Source: Alphaproteobacteria bacterium LSUCC0684
GTDB taxonomy: Bacteria; Pseudomonadota; Alphaproteobacteria; Puniceispirillales; UBA1172
Direction of reading: 5' to 3'
Assembly: GCA_041228335.1 (NCBI GenBank)
Contig: CP166130.1
Location: 1,512,638 to 1,576,637, forward strand
DNA length: 64,000 bases
How positions within the stretch are numbered: position 1 is the first letter of the stretch; every line of letters begins with the position of its first letter. The translations under genes were made by a program, and so were the position numbers. Of the stretch, positions 1-7,981 are shown in pieces. A model generated the notes under the pieces. The model searched no databases, was not told the origin of the DNA, and worked only from the letters and a program-made list of their open reading frames with translations.

Positions 1-1158
1 ACCAAACCTTTCCCGTATCCGGCCTGCGGAAATGCCGACCACGCCCTGATTCCACCCCTCTGCATGGGCGAGAAGAAAGATACGTCCCTCGTCCCGCTCC
101 AGCATGGCGGCGGCGGTGGTGGTGACCTCCTCTTCGATCTCCCGGCGGCGTGAATTCAGCGCATCGAGTTCCTCTGCCATGACCAGCGCCTCGGCTTCAT
201 CCGACGAGGTGAGCAGGCTGACCCCGAGGCTTGAATCCCCGATCCGGCCACCGGCATTGATTCGCGGGCCCAGGATGAACCCAAGCGCATACACATCCGG
301 CGGCGCATCCAACCGGGCCGTATCGGCCAGCGCCGCAAGTCCGGGCCGGTCCCGCCGTGCCATTACCTTGAGGCCGGCGCGGACAAATGCCCGATTAAGT
401 CCCTTGAGCGGCACGACATCGGCGATGGTTGCCAGCGCCACCAGATCAAGGCACTCCATGAGGGCGGGTTCCGGGCGATCATGGGTGAAGACGCCATCCT
501 GGCGAAGCCGCCGCACCAGCCCCGCCATCACCATGAAGGCCACGCCGGCGGCGCATAGATACCCAAAGGCGCCGCTGTCTTCGAGCCGGTTCGGATTGAC
601 CACGGCGAGCGCGGCGGGCAGTTCCGGGCCGGCAATATGATGATCTATTATCAGCACATCAAGACCGGCCTGCTGCGCTGCTGCAATCGGCCCATGGGCG
701 GTGATGCCGCAATCGACGGTGATGATGAGCTGACAGCCTTGTTTTTTGAGCTCAAGAAGGGCGGGCAGATTGGGGCCATACCCTTCGGCAAACCTGTCCG
801 GGATATGAATGCCGACCTCAAGGCCGAGGGACCGAAAGACAAGGGCAAGTATCGCCGCCGACGAGGCCCCGTCAACGTCATAATCCCCGAAAATGCCGAT
901 CTTCTCCCTTGCCTTGACTGCTTTCGCGAGCCGGTCAACCATCGCGTCCATGCCCGTGAACACCGAAGGATCAGGCATCAGATCTCTTATTTTCGGATCA
1001 AGCCAGGCAAGGGCATCCTCACGGGTGATCCCGCGCCCGGCCAGCACCAGCGCCAGCGCAAGAGGCATGCCGGTCTCCTCGGCAATGCCCATCGCTATTC
1101 TCGGGTCTGCCGGAACGGTTTCCCACAAGGCTCCTGATGCGGACCGCTCAGCCGTCAT
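1..1158 (-). CDS. recJ: Single-stranded-DNA exonuclease RecJ (3' part beyond window edge)
   Basis: RecJ is a 5'-3' single-strand exonuclease of the DHH phosphoesterase superfamily, acting in recombination and mismatch repair. The frame is open from an ATG at 1158 to base 1, giving the first 386 residues. Visible motifs are IFGDYDVDGASS near residue 90 (metal-binding DxDxDG), a DHH in IIDHHIAGPELP about 80 residues later, and LGPRINAGGRIGDSS, which is typical of RecJ. The DHHA1 and OB domains would lie outside the window. The chosen start overlaps the last 11 bases of hom, which suggests translational coupling; a later ATG 22 codons in (MGIAEE) is an alternative. The identification is firm; the exact start is inferred. 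Confidence 0.9.
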   Translation of the reverse strand, partial: MTAERSASGALWETVPADPRIAMGIAEETGMPLALALVLAGRGITREDALAWLDPKIRDLMPDPSVFTGMDAMVDRLAKAVKAREKIGIFGDYDVDGASSAAILALVFRSLGLEVGIHIPDRFAEGYGPNLPALLELKKQGCQLIITVDCGITAHGPIAAAQQAGLDVLIIDHHIAGPELPAALAVVNPNRLEDSGAFGYLCAAGVAFMVMAGLVRRLRQDGVFTHDRPEPALMECLDLVALATIADVVPLKGLNRAFVRAGLKVMARRDRPGLAALADTARLDAPPDVYALGFILGPRINAGGRIGDSSLGVSLLTSSDEAEALVMAEELDALNSRRREIEEEVTTTAAAMLERDEGRIFLLAHAEGWNQGVVGISAGRIRERFG

Positions 1159-2449
1159 CACTGGTATCGGCGATCACCATCACCGCAGGATCTTCGAGCA
1201 CGCAATCCAGCGTCTTCATGCCCGCAAGCGCAGCTTCCATCGCCTTGAGATCAGTCTCATGGGTGGTGATCACCACCGGCACGGACCCGTTCTCCCCTTC
1301 ATCGGAACGCCCCTGCTGCAGGAGCGATTCCACCGACATGTCATGATCACGCAAGACGGCGGTGACATCCGCCAGCACGCCGGGGCGATCATAGACCGCA
1401 AGACGGATATAAAACCTGTTCTGCCTGCCGCTGTTATTCGGTGCCGGGCAGGGCGCGAGCGATGCCGCATCTATCCCGAAGAAGGGCGATACCCGGCCAC
1501 GGGCGGTATCGATAATATCCGCAAGAACCGCCGAAGCGGTGGCGCCTGCGCCTGCGCCCGGGCCGACCGCGGTGACGTTGCCGATCGGCCTTGCGTCAAT
1601 CGAGACGGCGTTGAGCGGGCCGGTCACCTTGGCAAGCTGGGAAGATTTCGGCACCAGCGTCGGCTGGACGCTCAAGAAAATGCTGCCATCCACCTTCTCG
1701 GCGATGCCAAGCAGACGTATCACGTATCCCAGATTATCCGCGCAAGCGATGTCCAGCGCGTTGACCGACCTTATCCCGGCCACCGCAATAGCCTCAAAAG
1801 CAGGCACCGAGCCGAAGGCCAGCGCCGCAAGAAGCGAGAGTTTATGCGCCGCATCAATCCCGTCGATATCAAAGCCCGGGTCAGCTTCGGCATAGCCGAG
1901 GGCCTGGGCTTCGGCCAGCACATCTTCAAATTCGCGGCCCGTATCCGCCATGGTGGAGAGGATATAGTTGCAGGTTCCGTTGAGGATGCCGGAGACACGG
2001 CTGATCCGGTTCCCCGAAAGCCCTTCGCGTATCATCTTGAGGCAGGGAATCCCGCCGGCAACCGAAGCTTCCGCGCCAACAGACACCCCGCGGGTTTCCG
2101 CCATCATGGCAAGGCGATGCCCATGCCGTGACAACAGCGCCTTATTGGCAGTGACAACGGCCTTGCCATTGGTGATCGACGCCTCAACAAGCGCAAGCGC
2201 CGGGCCATCTTCACCGCCGATCAGCTCAACCACGCAATCCACATCATCCCGGGCGGCGAGCGCCACCGGATCAGGCTCAAACGCAATACCTGCCATGGAA
2301 AACCCGCGATCCCGCGACGCATCCCGGGCCGACACCGCCACAAGTTCAAGCGGCTGGCCGGCGCCTTTTGAAAGATGATCCGAATAAGTGAGCAACTGGC
2401 GGGCCGTTTCCGCCCCAACCGTTCCGAGACCGGCAATGGCAATCTTCAT
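1148..2449 (-). CDS. hom: Homoserine dehydrogenase
   Basis: Reduces aspartate semialdehyde to homoserine with NAD(P)H, the branch point to threonine and methionine. The 433-residue protein starts MKIAIAGLGTVGAET, a Rossmann GxGxxG motif. The central catalytic domain carries GGIPCLKMIREGLSGN and GILNGTCNYILS. A C-terminal ACT domain (about residues 350-425, NRFYIRLAVYDRPGVLADV) suggests allosteric feedback, as in other monofunctional enzymes of about 430 residues. The start at 2449 is preceded by AGGA at a normal distance; an in-frame ATG 11 codons upstream has no family support. recJ follows directly with overlapping ends, so the two are probably cotranscribed. Confidence 0.95.
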   Translation of the reverse strand: MKIAIAGLGTVGAETARQLLTYSDHLSKGAGQPLELVAVSARDASRDRGFSMAGIAFEPDPVALAARDDVDCVVELIGGEDGPALALVEASITNGKAVVTANKALLSRHGHRLAMMAETRGVSVGAEASVAGGIPCLKMIREGLSGNRISRVSGILNGTCNYILSTMADTGREFEDVLAEAQALGYAEADPGFDIDGIDAAHKLSLLAALAFGSVPAFEAIAVAGIRSVNALDIACADNLGYVIRLLGIAEKVDGSIFLSVQPTLVPKSSQLAKVTGPLNAVSIDARPIGNVTAVGPGAGAGATASAVLADIIDTARGRVSPFFGIDAASLAPCPAPNNSGRQNRFYIRLAVYDRPGVLADVTAVLRDHDMSVESLLQQGRSDEGENGSVPVVITTHETDLKAMEAALAGMKTLDCVLEDPAVMVIADTSDDG

Positions 2450-2523
2450 GGTTTTCCTATCCTTCCTCATATCTTCACTCATACCGTAGAACGATGTATC
2501 TGTTCAATGCCGAAGGGGAAATT

Positions 2524-2934
2524 TCAGCCCGGATCAGCACCGGATTTTTCCTTACCTGCATCCGATGGATGATTGACGCCGTCATTGATTGCCGCGCCGT
2601 CATGGGCTTTCATGTCGACATGATCAAAGCAGGTGATGTTGATCCCGTATTCGTTCGGGTCGCTGCGGCGGAGGTGATGGGTATATATCCCGCAGATCCG
2701 GCAGAAATAATGACGGGCAACACCCGTATTCCAGGTATAGCAGCCAAGGTTTTTCTCCCCCGACACCACCTTGAGCTCATCCTTCGGCACCGATGCCATG
2801 ACCGCCCAGCGGCGGCGGCAGAGCGAGCAGTCGCATCGCCGTCCGGCGGAAAAATCGGTATCCCCCGGCACCGTGAACACCACCTGCCCGCAATGGCATG
2901 ACCCGGCAAGACGGGTGTTTTTATCAGATGTCAT
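2524..2934 (-). CDS. GFA/CENP-V family zinc protein
   Basis: A 136-residue protein of the GFA (glutathione-dependent formaldehyde-activating) or CENP-V fold. Cysteine pairs expected to bind zinc are visible: GSCHCG near residue 12, RCDCSLCRRR near 33, and FCRICGIYTHH near 93. Family members include S-hydroxymethylglutathione synthase, but most bacterial copies have no proven substrate, so no reaction is assigned. Its start overlaps the stop of the upstream racemase by four bases (ATGA), implying a two-gene operon. The tail after residue 120 is rich in charged residues and resembles nothing I recognise. Confidence 0.8.
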   Translation of the reverse strand: MTSDKNTRLAGSCHCGQVVFTVPGDTDFSAGRRCDCSLCRRRWAVMASVPKDELKVVSGEKNLGCYTWNTGVARHYFCRICGIYTHHLRRSDPNEYGINITCFDHVDMKAHDGAAINDGVNHPSDAGKEKSGADPG

Positions 2935-3680
2935 GTGGCTGTTCCTTCTGATTCATCATCAAGCGCGTGGGCGACGGCGGCTTCGGCATGAAGCCGTGTT
3001 GTATCAAAAACCGGCAGATCGGTATCCTGCTGGCGGATCAGCATCGTGATTTCGGTGCAGCCGAGGATAACGCTGTCGCATTCCGCAGCGTGCCTTGAAA
3101 TGATCGCCTGCATGGCGGCCCTTGAGGGAGGCATGATCTTCCCCTGGCAGAGTTCATCATAGATGATGCGATGCACGTCGGCCCGGTCTTCAGGTGACGG
3201 GATGACCGGATCAAGACCATGGCGCGTCTTCAGCCTGCCCTTGTAGAATTCCTCTTCCATCGTGAAGGCCGTGGCCAGGAGGAGCGGCCGCCTCACCCCG
3301 CTCGATATCATGGCCGCGGCGGTGGCATCGGCAATATGAACAAGCGGCAGGCCGCTCGCGGCGATGACCGCATCGGCCATCAGATGCATGGTGTTGGTGG
3401 CGATGATGAGCAGTTCCGCCCCGCCATCGCGGAGGCTTGTCGCCGCCCGGACAAGAATTTCGGTGGCGCCATCCCAGTCGCCCTGATGCTGGTGCGCCAC
3501 AATCCGGGCGAAATCCACCGAATAAAGGATGATCTGCGCCGAATGATGGCCGCCAAGCCGGTGCTGGACAGCTTCGTTGATCTGCTGATAGTAGATGACG
3601 GTGCTCTGCCAGCTCATGCCGCCGATGATGCCGATGGTTTTCACTTTCCCCTGTCCCTTTTCCCCTCTTTTGCCTGCCAT
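2931..3680 (-). CDS. YgeA-like aspartate/glutamate racemase family protein
   Basis: A cytosolic PLP-independent amino-acid racemase of the Asp/Glu racemase fold, 249 residues. The N-terminal IGIIGGMSWQSTVIYY, the central LLIIATNTMHLMAD and the late ILGCTEITML match the broad-specificity racemase YgeA of Escherichia coli. Where classical enzymes use two cysteines, this subgroup has Thr at the first position (the T before N in ATNTMH) and keeps the second Cys (GCTEI); that Thr/Cys pair is seen here. The substrate is not predictable from sequence. The first ATG lacks a clear ribosome site; a GTG at 3644 (VKTIGIIGG), preceded by AGGGG, matches the family N-terminus better and may be the true start. 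Translationally coupled to the GFA protein. Confidence 0.8.
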   Translation of the reverse strand: MAGKRGEKGQGKVKTIGIIGGMSWQSTVIYYQQINEAVQHRLGGHHSAQIILYSVDFARIVAHQHQGDWDGATEILVRAATSLRDGGAELLIIATNTMHLMADAVIAASGLPLVHIADATAAAMISSGVRRPLLLATAFTMEEEFYKGRLKTRHGLDPVIPSPEDRADVHRIIYDELCQGKIMPPSRAAMQAIISRHAAECDSVILGCTEITMLIRQQDTDLPVFDTTRLHAEAAVAHALDDESEGTAT

Positions 3681-3758
3681 GGTAAATTATTGCTTGATCA
3701 GGCGCGAGATATATGTGCAGGCTTTTCCGAAGACACTGGTTTCCTGGAGCAGCGTGCC

Positions 3759-4739
3759 ATGTCCAAGAGCCAAAAGACGGCAAAAGCCGAGTGGAACTAT
3801 CACCCTGATCTGCCGATCGACAACAACCCCCTTTTTTCCTGGCCCATCCGCTGGAAGGATGCGGCCATCTATTATCGCGATGGCTGGCTGACGCTCTCGG
3901 AATCCACGATCTTCATTCTCCTGGCTTGCGTGGCCTATCTCTGGTTCAGCCCGTCTCCTGACACCGCCGCCGTGCCGGACTGGCGGTGGATCGGCGGCAT
4001 CTGGCTTCGCAATCTCATGGTCACGGCCCTCGTTGCCGGCGTGCTGCATTATTATTTCTACCATCGCCGGGCGCAGGCAGCCGAGCTCAGATACGTGGCG
4101 CCGTTTCTTTCCCGGGGGGAGAGGTTTCTCTTCGGCAATCAGCTCCATGACAACATGTTCTACACGCTGGTGAGCGGTGTTGCGATCTGGACCGCTTATG
4201 AAGCGATCCTGTTCTGGGCCATGGGGTCAGGACATATCCGCATCGTCCGTTTCAGCGAAGCCCCGGTCTGGACGATTGCCGCCCTGCCCCTGATCTCAAT
4301 CTGGATTTCGCTGCATTTCTATTTCGTGCATCGCCTGCTTCATCTCAAGCCTCTTTCTGAGAAGTTTCACGCCCTGCATCATCGCAATGTCAATGTGGGG
4401 CCGTTTTCGGGTATCTCGATGCATCCGGTCGAGCATCTTTTCTATTTTTCCTCAACCCTGATCCATTTCATCGTCCCGACGCATCCCATGCACGTGATCT
4501 TCCATTTCTACATGCTCGCGCTGTCGGCGATTTTCGGCCATACCGGTTTTGACGCCCTCCTGGTGCGCAACACGCGGCGGCTGGCCATCGGGCATTTCCA
4601 TCACCAGCTGCATCACCGGTATTTCGAATGCAATTACGGCTCGGTGGACATGCCGTGGGACAAATGGTTCGGCTCCTTCAACGACGGCACCGCCGAAGCG
4701 CGGAGACGGGCAAAAAAACGACTGAGGGAGCTTGTCTAG
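3759..4739 (+). CDS. Membrane fatty-acid hydroxylase / sterol desaturase family protein
   Basis: A 326-residue integral membrane protein of the di-iron fatty acid hydroxylase superfamily. The histidine boxes are clear: HFYFVHRLLH near residue 182, HALHHRNVN near 203, HPVEH near 222, and HFHHQLHHRYFE near 280. At least four hydrophobic segments are visible (about residues 45-65, 82-100, 140-158 and 171-190). The family hydroxylates or desaturates lipids such as sterols, carotenoids or fatty acids; no substrate can be inferred. The start at 3759 is supported by GGAG 10 bases upstream; the open frame extends further 5' but lies antisense to the racemase. Its end overlaps the convergent GNAT gene by four bases. 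Confidence 0.85.
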   Translation: MSKSQKTAKAEWNYHPDLPIDNNPLFSWPIRWKDAAIYYRDGWLTLSESTIFILLACVAYLWFSPSPDTAAVPDWRWIGGIWLRNLMVTALVAGVLHYYFYHRRAQAAELRYVAPFLSRGERFLFGNQLHDNMFYTLVSGVAIWTAYEAILFWAMGSGHIRIVRFSEAPVWTIAALPLISIWISLHFYFVHRLLHLKPLSEKFHALHHRNVNVGPFSGISMHPVEHLFYFSSTLIHFIVPTHPMHVIFHFYMLALSAIFGHTGFDALLVRNTRRLAIGHFHHQLHHRYFECNYGSVDMPWDKWFGSFNDGTAEARRRAKKRLRELV

Positions 4740-5206
4740 GTTCGGGCAAGGGATTTTCTGAAAAATACCCGCTCATACCCGTCTTCGGTGCGGCGGTGTG
4801 TTTCCTCAAACCCCATGCGCCGATACCAGCCGATATTCCGCGCCATGAGGCGATTGGTGTAAAGCTGATAATACCCGGCACGCCCGGCAAGACAATCCTC
4901 CAGATGGTCGAGGAGCAACCGGCCGATCCCCTGGCCGGCATGATCGGGAGCAACGGCGATATTCTCCAGCCACCAGCCGGTTTTCTTCGATATCAGGATG
5001 GCATAGCCGAGCACGTCCCCACCCGCTTCGGCGACAAAGACCGTATCACGGGCAAGGTGATGGCCGTAATCCGCCAGCATCGGCGCGGGTTTCCTTCCCA
5101 TCACGGGAATATACTGCCGATAGGCCGCCGCCGCGATGCGTTCAAGATCTGGCTGATCCTGCGCCTGAGCAGGCCTGATGGTGATATGAGGCGGCGGATG
5201 ATCCAT
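4736..5206 (-). CDS. GNAT family N-acetyltransferase
   Basis: A 156-residue single-domain GNAT acyltransferase. It starts ITIRPAQAQDQPDLERI, and the acetyl-CoA binding motif A is ENIAVAPDHAGQGIGRLLLDHLE (Q/RxxGxG/A as QGIG, about residues 84-106). It is followed by YTNRLMARNIGWYRRMGFEE, the usual C-terminal beta-alpha-beta element. The acceptor is unknown. It lies downstream of rpsI on the same strand, separated by about 385 bases that contain five terminator hairpins, so it probably has its own promoter. The stop codon overlaps the end of the convergent hydroxylase-family gene by four bases. Confidence 0.8.
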   Translation of the reverse strand: MDHPPPHITIRPAQAQDQPDLERIAAAAYRQYIPVMGRKPAPMLADYGHHLARDTVFVAEAGGDVLGYAILISKKTGWWLENIAVAPDHAGQGIGRLLLDHLEDCLAGRAGYYQLYTNRLMARNIGWYRRMGFEETHRRTEDGYERVFFRKSLART

Positions 5207-5362
5207 CCCGAAACGCTACATCGGGCGGGCGGTATTTTCAATCAAGATGAGGCTTTTGAGGCGCGGCAGAGAAGGCGCTGCCGGGAAAATGGGTTCGTTT
5301 CGGGAAAAACGCTTTGGCGGGGGTGAATGGGACGCTGAAGCTGCCATACCCGCATGAATAAA

Positions 5363-5567
5363 GGGGCGGCGATGACGCGCAGCCCCCCCTGTCCAAGATA
5401 AAAAAGGGGCGGCGATAGCGCGCAGCCCCCCCTGTCCAGCATCAAAAAAAAGGGGCTTCGATCGCGCGCAGCCCCCCTGTCCAAGATAAAAAAGGGGCGG
5501 CGATAGCGCGCAGCCCCCCCCTGTCCAGCATCAAAAAAAAGGGGCTTCGATCGCGCGCAGCCCCTTT
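5363..5567 (-). repeat. Tandem array of five terminator-like hairpins
   Basis: Five near-identical hairpins stand head to tail, with left GGGGC arms at 5363, 5406, 5452, 5494 and 5541 and matching GCCCC arms at 5382, 5425, 5471, 5513 and 5560. Two variants occur: loop-side TTCGATCGCG (5452, 5541) and GGCGATAGCG (5406, 5494; the 5363 copy is a variant), so the larger period is about 89 bases. On the reverse strand each GC stem is followed by a T run (six to eight, broken in the last copy), the form of an intrinsic terminator reading out of rpsI. Spacers contain CTGTCC plus either AGCATC or AAGATA. Bases 5207-5362, between the array and the GNAT gene, show nothing recognisable. Confidence 0.85.
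5533..5567 (-). terminator. First intrinsic terminator of the rplM-rpsI operon
   Basis: Read on the reverse strand this is AAAGGGGCT, a 12-base loop, AGCCCCTTT, then further T residues: a nine-base-pair stem and a T run starting about 25 bases after the rpsI stop codon. It is the copy of the five-hairpin array closest to rpsI and has the best terminator form. Confidence 0.8.
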
Positions 5568-5590
5568 GGGTAAATGCTTGGCGTTTGAGA

Positions 5591-6112
5591 TTAACGCTTT
5601 GAGAACTGGAAGCTCCGGCGGGCCTTGCGGCGGCCGTATTTCTTCCGCTCGACCACGCGGCTGTCACGCGTCAGGAACCCGCCTGCCTTGAGCACCGGCC
5701 GCAGACCAGGCTCAAACCGGATGAGGGCATGGGAAATGCCATGGCGCACGGCACCTGCCTGGCCTGAAAGCCCGCCACCCTTTACCGTGGCAATGACGTC
5801 AAACTCACCGGTGCGGCCAGCGGTTTCAAACGGCTGGGCCAGCAGCATCTGCAGCACCGGACGGGCGAAATATTCCGCCACGTCACGGCCGTTGACCGAC
5901 ATCTTGCCGGTGCCGCGCTTGACCCATACCCGGGCGGAGGCGTCTTTCCGGCGGCCGGTTGCATAGGAACGGCCGAGGCTGTCAATCCTGGGTTCAACCG
6001 GTGCGGCGGTGTCAGTTTCAACCGCCCCGTCCTTCAGCGCGCCCAGCGCGGCCAAGCCTTCGGCAACGTTTCCTTCGGCAAGGTGTTCTTGAGTTTCTGT
6101 TTCGTTTGCCAT
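5591..6112 (-). CDS. rpsI: Small ribosomal subunit protein uS9
   Basis: Ribosomal protein S9, 173 residues. The conserved domain begins near residue 48 ([19 protein letters not shown]) and ends with the invariant basic tail [17 protein letters not shown], whose C-terminus reaches the P-site tRNA. The first 45 or so residues are acidic and Ala/Glu-rich, an extension seen in several alphaproteobacterial S9 proteins and absent from the roughly 130-residue Escherichia coli protein. It is the second gene of the rplM-rpsI operon, four bases after the rplM stop, and is followed by the five-hairpin terminator array. Confidence 0.97.
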   Translation of the reverse strand: MANETETQEHLAEGNVAEGLAALGALKDGAVETDTAAPVEPRIDSLGRSYATGRRKDASARVWVKRGTGKMSVNGRDVAEYFARPVLQMLLAQPFETAGRTGEFDVIATVKGGGLSGQAGAVRHGISHALIRFEPGLRPVLKAGGFLTRDSRVVERKKYGRRKARRSFQFSKR

Positions 6113-6116
6113 GGGA

Positions 6117-6587
6117 CTACCTCGCGGTGTTCTTCGGGTTCATCGCGGCCACGTCAAGCGAGACGGGCTGCTGGGCTTCGTGGGGATGGCTGTCGCCGGC
6201 ATAGACATGCAGCTGCTTCATGCAGCGGCGGCCAAGAGGTCCACGCGGGACCATCCGCTCAACCGCCTTGATGATCACCCGCTCAGGGTGCTGGCCATCA
6301 AGGATCTTGTCCGCGGTGCGAGACTTGATCCCGCCCGGATAGCCGGTATGCCAGTAATAGGTCTTGGTGTTGCGCTTGTTGCCCTTGAGCAGGACTTTTT
6401 CCGCGTTCACCACGATGATGTTGTCGCCGCAATCCATGTGCGGTGTATAGGACGGCTTGTGCTTGCCGCGCAGCCGGTTGGCAATGATCGAAGCCAGACG
6501 GCCCAGAACAAGCCCTTCGGCATCCACAACAAACCAGGCCTTTTCAATATCAGCCGGCGTTGCGGTAAAGGTTTTCTGTTGGGACAT
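6117..6587 (-). CDS. rplM: Large ribosomal subunit protein uL13
   Basis: Ribosomal protein L13, 156 residues, an early 50S assembly protein. Family motifs include [37 protein letters not shown], and [10 protein letters not shown] followed by [19 protein letters not shown]. The start at 6587 (MSQQKTF) is preceded by GGGG nine bases upstream; an upstream ATG ten codons earlier falls in the 5' leader. A strong sigma-70-like promoter lies 40-68 bases upstream. Confidence 0.97.
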   Translation of the reverse strand: MSQQKTFTATPADIEKAWFVVDAEGLVLGRLASIIANRLRGKHKPSYTPHMDCGDNIIVVNAEKVLLKGNKRNTKTYYWHTGYPGGIKSRTADKILDGQHPERVIIKAVERMVPRGPLGRRCMKQLHVYAGDSHPHEAQQPVSLDVAAMNPKNTAR

Positions 6588-6626
6588 GAAAGAACCCCAT
6601 CGGTGTTGGTTAATCACTGGAGTGGA

Positions 6627-6655
6627 TATATACGCATCCCGAACCGATGGGTCAA
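6627..6655 (-). promoter_or_regulatory. Predicted sigma-70 promoter of rplM-rpsI
   Basis: On the reverse strand TTGACC is separated by exactly 17 bases from TATATA (boxes at 6650-6655 and 6627-6632), about 40 bases upstream of the rplM start codon. This is the best match to the housekeeping consensus in the window and fits a highly expressed ribosomal operon. Confidence 0.75.
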
Positions 6656-6805
6656 TAGCGTTTTTCCGTTTTCCCCTTAATTATTAAAGCAAAAACAACG
6701 AGATAAATATGTGGTATTATTTTACCGTATGCAAACCGCGGGGGAACGCCTGCTCAAGGCCGGATTTGCGCGGCGATGGCTCAAGGCAGGAGATGGGGCT
6801 TCACC

Positions 6806-7128
6806 CTGAAAGATCATGGTGGGGAGGGATTAAATGATCACGGCAGGGAAGGATTGAACAGTCATGGCTCGGAAAGCGGAAAGCAGATGGAAGGGAAGGA
6901 TTGAACAGTCATGGCGCGGAAAGCGGAAAGCAGATGGCGGGGAGGGATTGAAAGATCATTGCGTGCCCCGGAAAGCAGATGGCCGGGAGGGATTGAACAG
7001 TCATGGCTCGGAAAGCGGAAAGCAGATGGCGGGGAAGGATTGAAAGATCATTGCGTGCCCCGGAAAGCAGATGGCGGGGAAGGATTGAACAATCATGGCA
7101 CGGAAAGCGGAAAGCAGATGGCGGGGAG
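6806..7128 (+). repeat. Minisatellite of 45/47-bp units upstream of trpG
   Basis: Six contiguous units begin with GGATTGAA at 6851, 6898, 6945, 6990, 7037 and 7082 (lengths 47, 47, 45, 47, 45, 47), preceded from about 6806 by two shorter decayed copies. Type A units contain CAGTCATGGCTCGGAAAGCG; type B units contain AGATCATTGCGTGCCCCGG; both share GGAAAGCAGATGGC. Order is A-A-B-A-B-A. There is no unique spacer, so it is not a CRISPR. Unit lengths are not all multiples of three, so no reading frame is preserved. In the gene-free stretch 6588-7201, the rest holds the rplM promoter and an AT-rich segment (about 6655-6730) with nothing further recognised. Confidence 0.9.
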
Positions 7129-7201
7129 AACGCCAGCGGTCTTGTGCCGGGATGGGGATTGGTCTATGTGTGATGGGACAAGATCAACTCGGGCGGGGCG
7201 C

Positions 7202-7858
7202 ATGATCCTTCTGATCGATAATTACGACAGTTTCACCTGGAATCTGTGGCATTTTCTGTCCGATCTCGGGGCAGAGGTCGAGACACGCCGCAATGATGCC
7301 GTCACCGTCGAGGAGGTGCTGGCGCTGAAACCAGATGCCATCGTGATTTCCCCTGGCCCCTGCACGCCGCTTGAGGCCGGTATCTGCCTCGAGCTGATCA
7401 AGGCCGCCGCCGGCCGTATCCCGATCATGGGGGTCTGCCTCGGATTCCAGTCCATCGGCGTGGCTTATGGCGCCACCCTCAGCCGTGTCGATCCACCGGT
7501 GCATGGCAAACTTTCGCTCATCCGCCATGAGGGCAAGGGGCTGATGGCGGGATGCCCTGATCCGGTGGCGGTGACGCGGTATCATTCGCTGGTGATTGAC
7601 CGGGACAGCCTGCCGGATTGCTTTGAGATCACGGCCGAAACCTCCGCCGGGCTGATCATGGGCATGCAGCACCGCGAGCTGCCGCTCCATGGGCTGCTCT
7701 TCCATCCGGAATCGATCGCAACGGTCAATGGCTACCGGATGCTGGCGAATTTCCTTGATCTGAGCGGGCTTGTCCCGCGCGATGAAGATCGTCTGCTGAA
7801 ACTCGAGGCCCAGATCCTCAACCTCCATGAGCGCTACCCCGAACATATCCACGCCTGA
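7202..7858 (+). CDS. trpG: Anthranilate synthase glutamine amidotransferase component
   Basis: Class I glutamine amidotransferase subunit supplying ammonia to TrpE for anthranilate synthesis; it may also serve p-aminobenzoate synthesis as PabA does. The 218-residue protein starts MILLIDNYDSFTWNL, has the nucleophile region GVCLGFQSIG (Cys near residue 80) and the His-Glu pair in FHPESIATVNGYRMLANFL. The frame stays open 97 codons upstream but runs through the minisatellite, so the family start at 7202, preceded by a G-rich site, is chosen. trpE, usually its upstream partner, is absent. A poor promoter candidate (TTGTGC, 17 bases, TATGTG) lies at 7156-7184. Confidence 0.93.
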   Translation: MILLIDNYDSFTWNLWHFLSDLGAEVETRRNDAVTVEEVLALKPDAIVISPGPCTPLEAGICLELIKAAAGRIPIMGVCLGFQSIGVAYGATLSRVDPPVHGKLSLIRHEGKGLMAGCPDPVAVTRYHSLVIDRDSLPDCFEITAETSAGLIMGMQHRELPLHGLLFHPESIATVNGYRMLANFLDLSGLVPRDEDRLLKLEAQILNLHERYPEHIHA

Positions 7859-7920
7859 CGCCTCTGAGGCCCCGGATACAAGACCGGGGAGTTCAAGCCG
7901 CATGATTTTACGGGCAGGGA

Positions 7921-7949
7921 TTGTCAGGCAGGGGCTCGGCTCCTATAGT
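7921..7949 (+). promoter_or_regulatory. Predicted sigma-70 promoter of trpD-trpC-moaC-moeA
   Basis: TTGTCA and TATAGT are separated by 17 bases, each matching five of six consensus positions. The expected transcription start, near 7957, would give a leader of about 25 bases before the trpD ATG. It implies that trpD is not solely dependent on trpG transcription. Confidence 0.65.
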
Positions 7950-7981
7950 TGCGGGTATTCAAGTCGAACAGGATTTTCGTG

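Noticed and set aside
893-2131. Long forward-strand open frame of 412 codons
   Set aside because: It is antisense to hom and recJ, and its translation has no family motif; it is a by-product of codon bias in a G+C-rich gene.
5242-5667. Reverse-strand open frame of 141 codons crossing the hairpin array
   Set aside because: It overlaps rpsI in another frame and encodes only the repeated terminator sequence.
6729-6809. 26-codon open frame containing one Trp codon, possible trp leader peptide
   Set aside because: No ribosome site, only one Trp codon, no attenuator hairpins, and over 390 bases from trpG.
6806-7128. CRISPR array
   Set aside because: Units are contiguous with no unique spacers, and no cas gene is present.
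6911-7201. 97-codon N-terminal extension of trpG
   Set aside because: It runs through the minisatellite, whose 45- and 47-base units do not preserve frame; the family start is at 7202.
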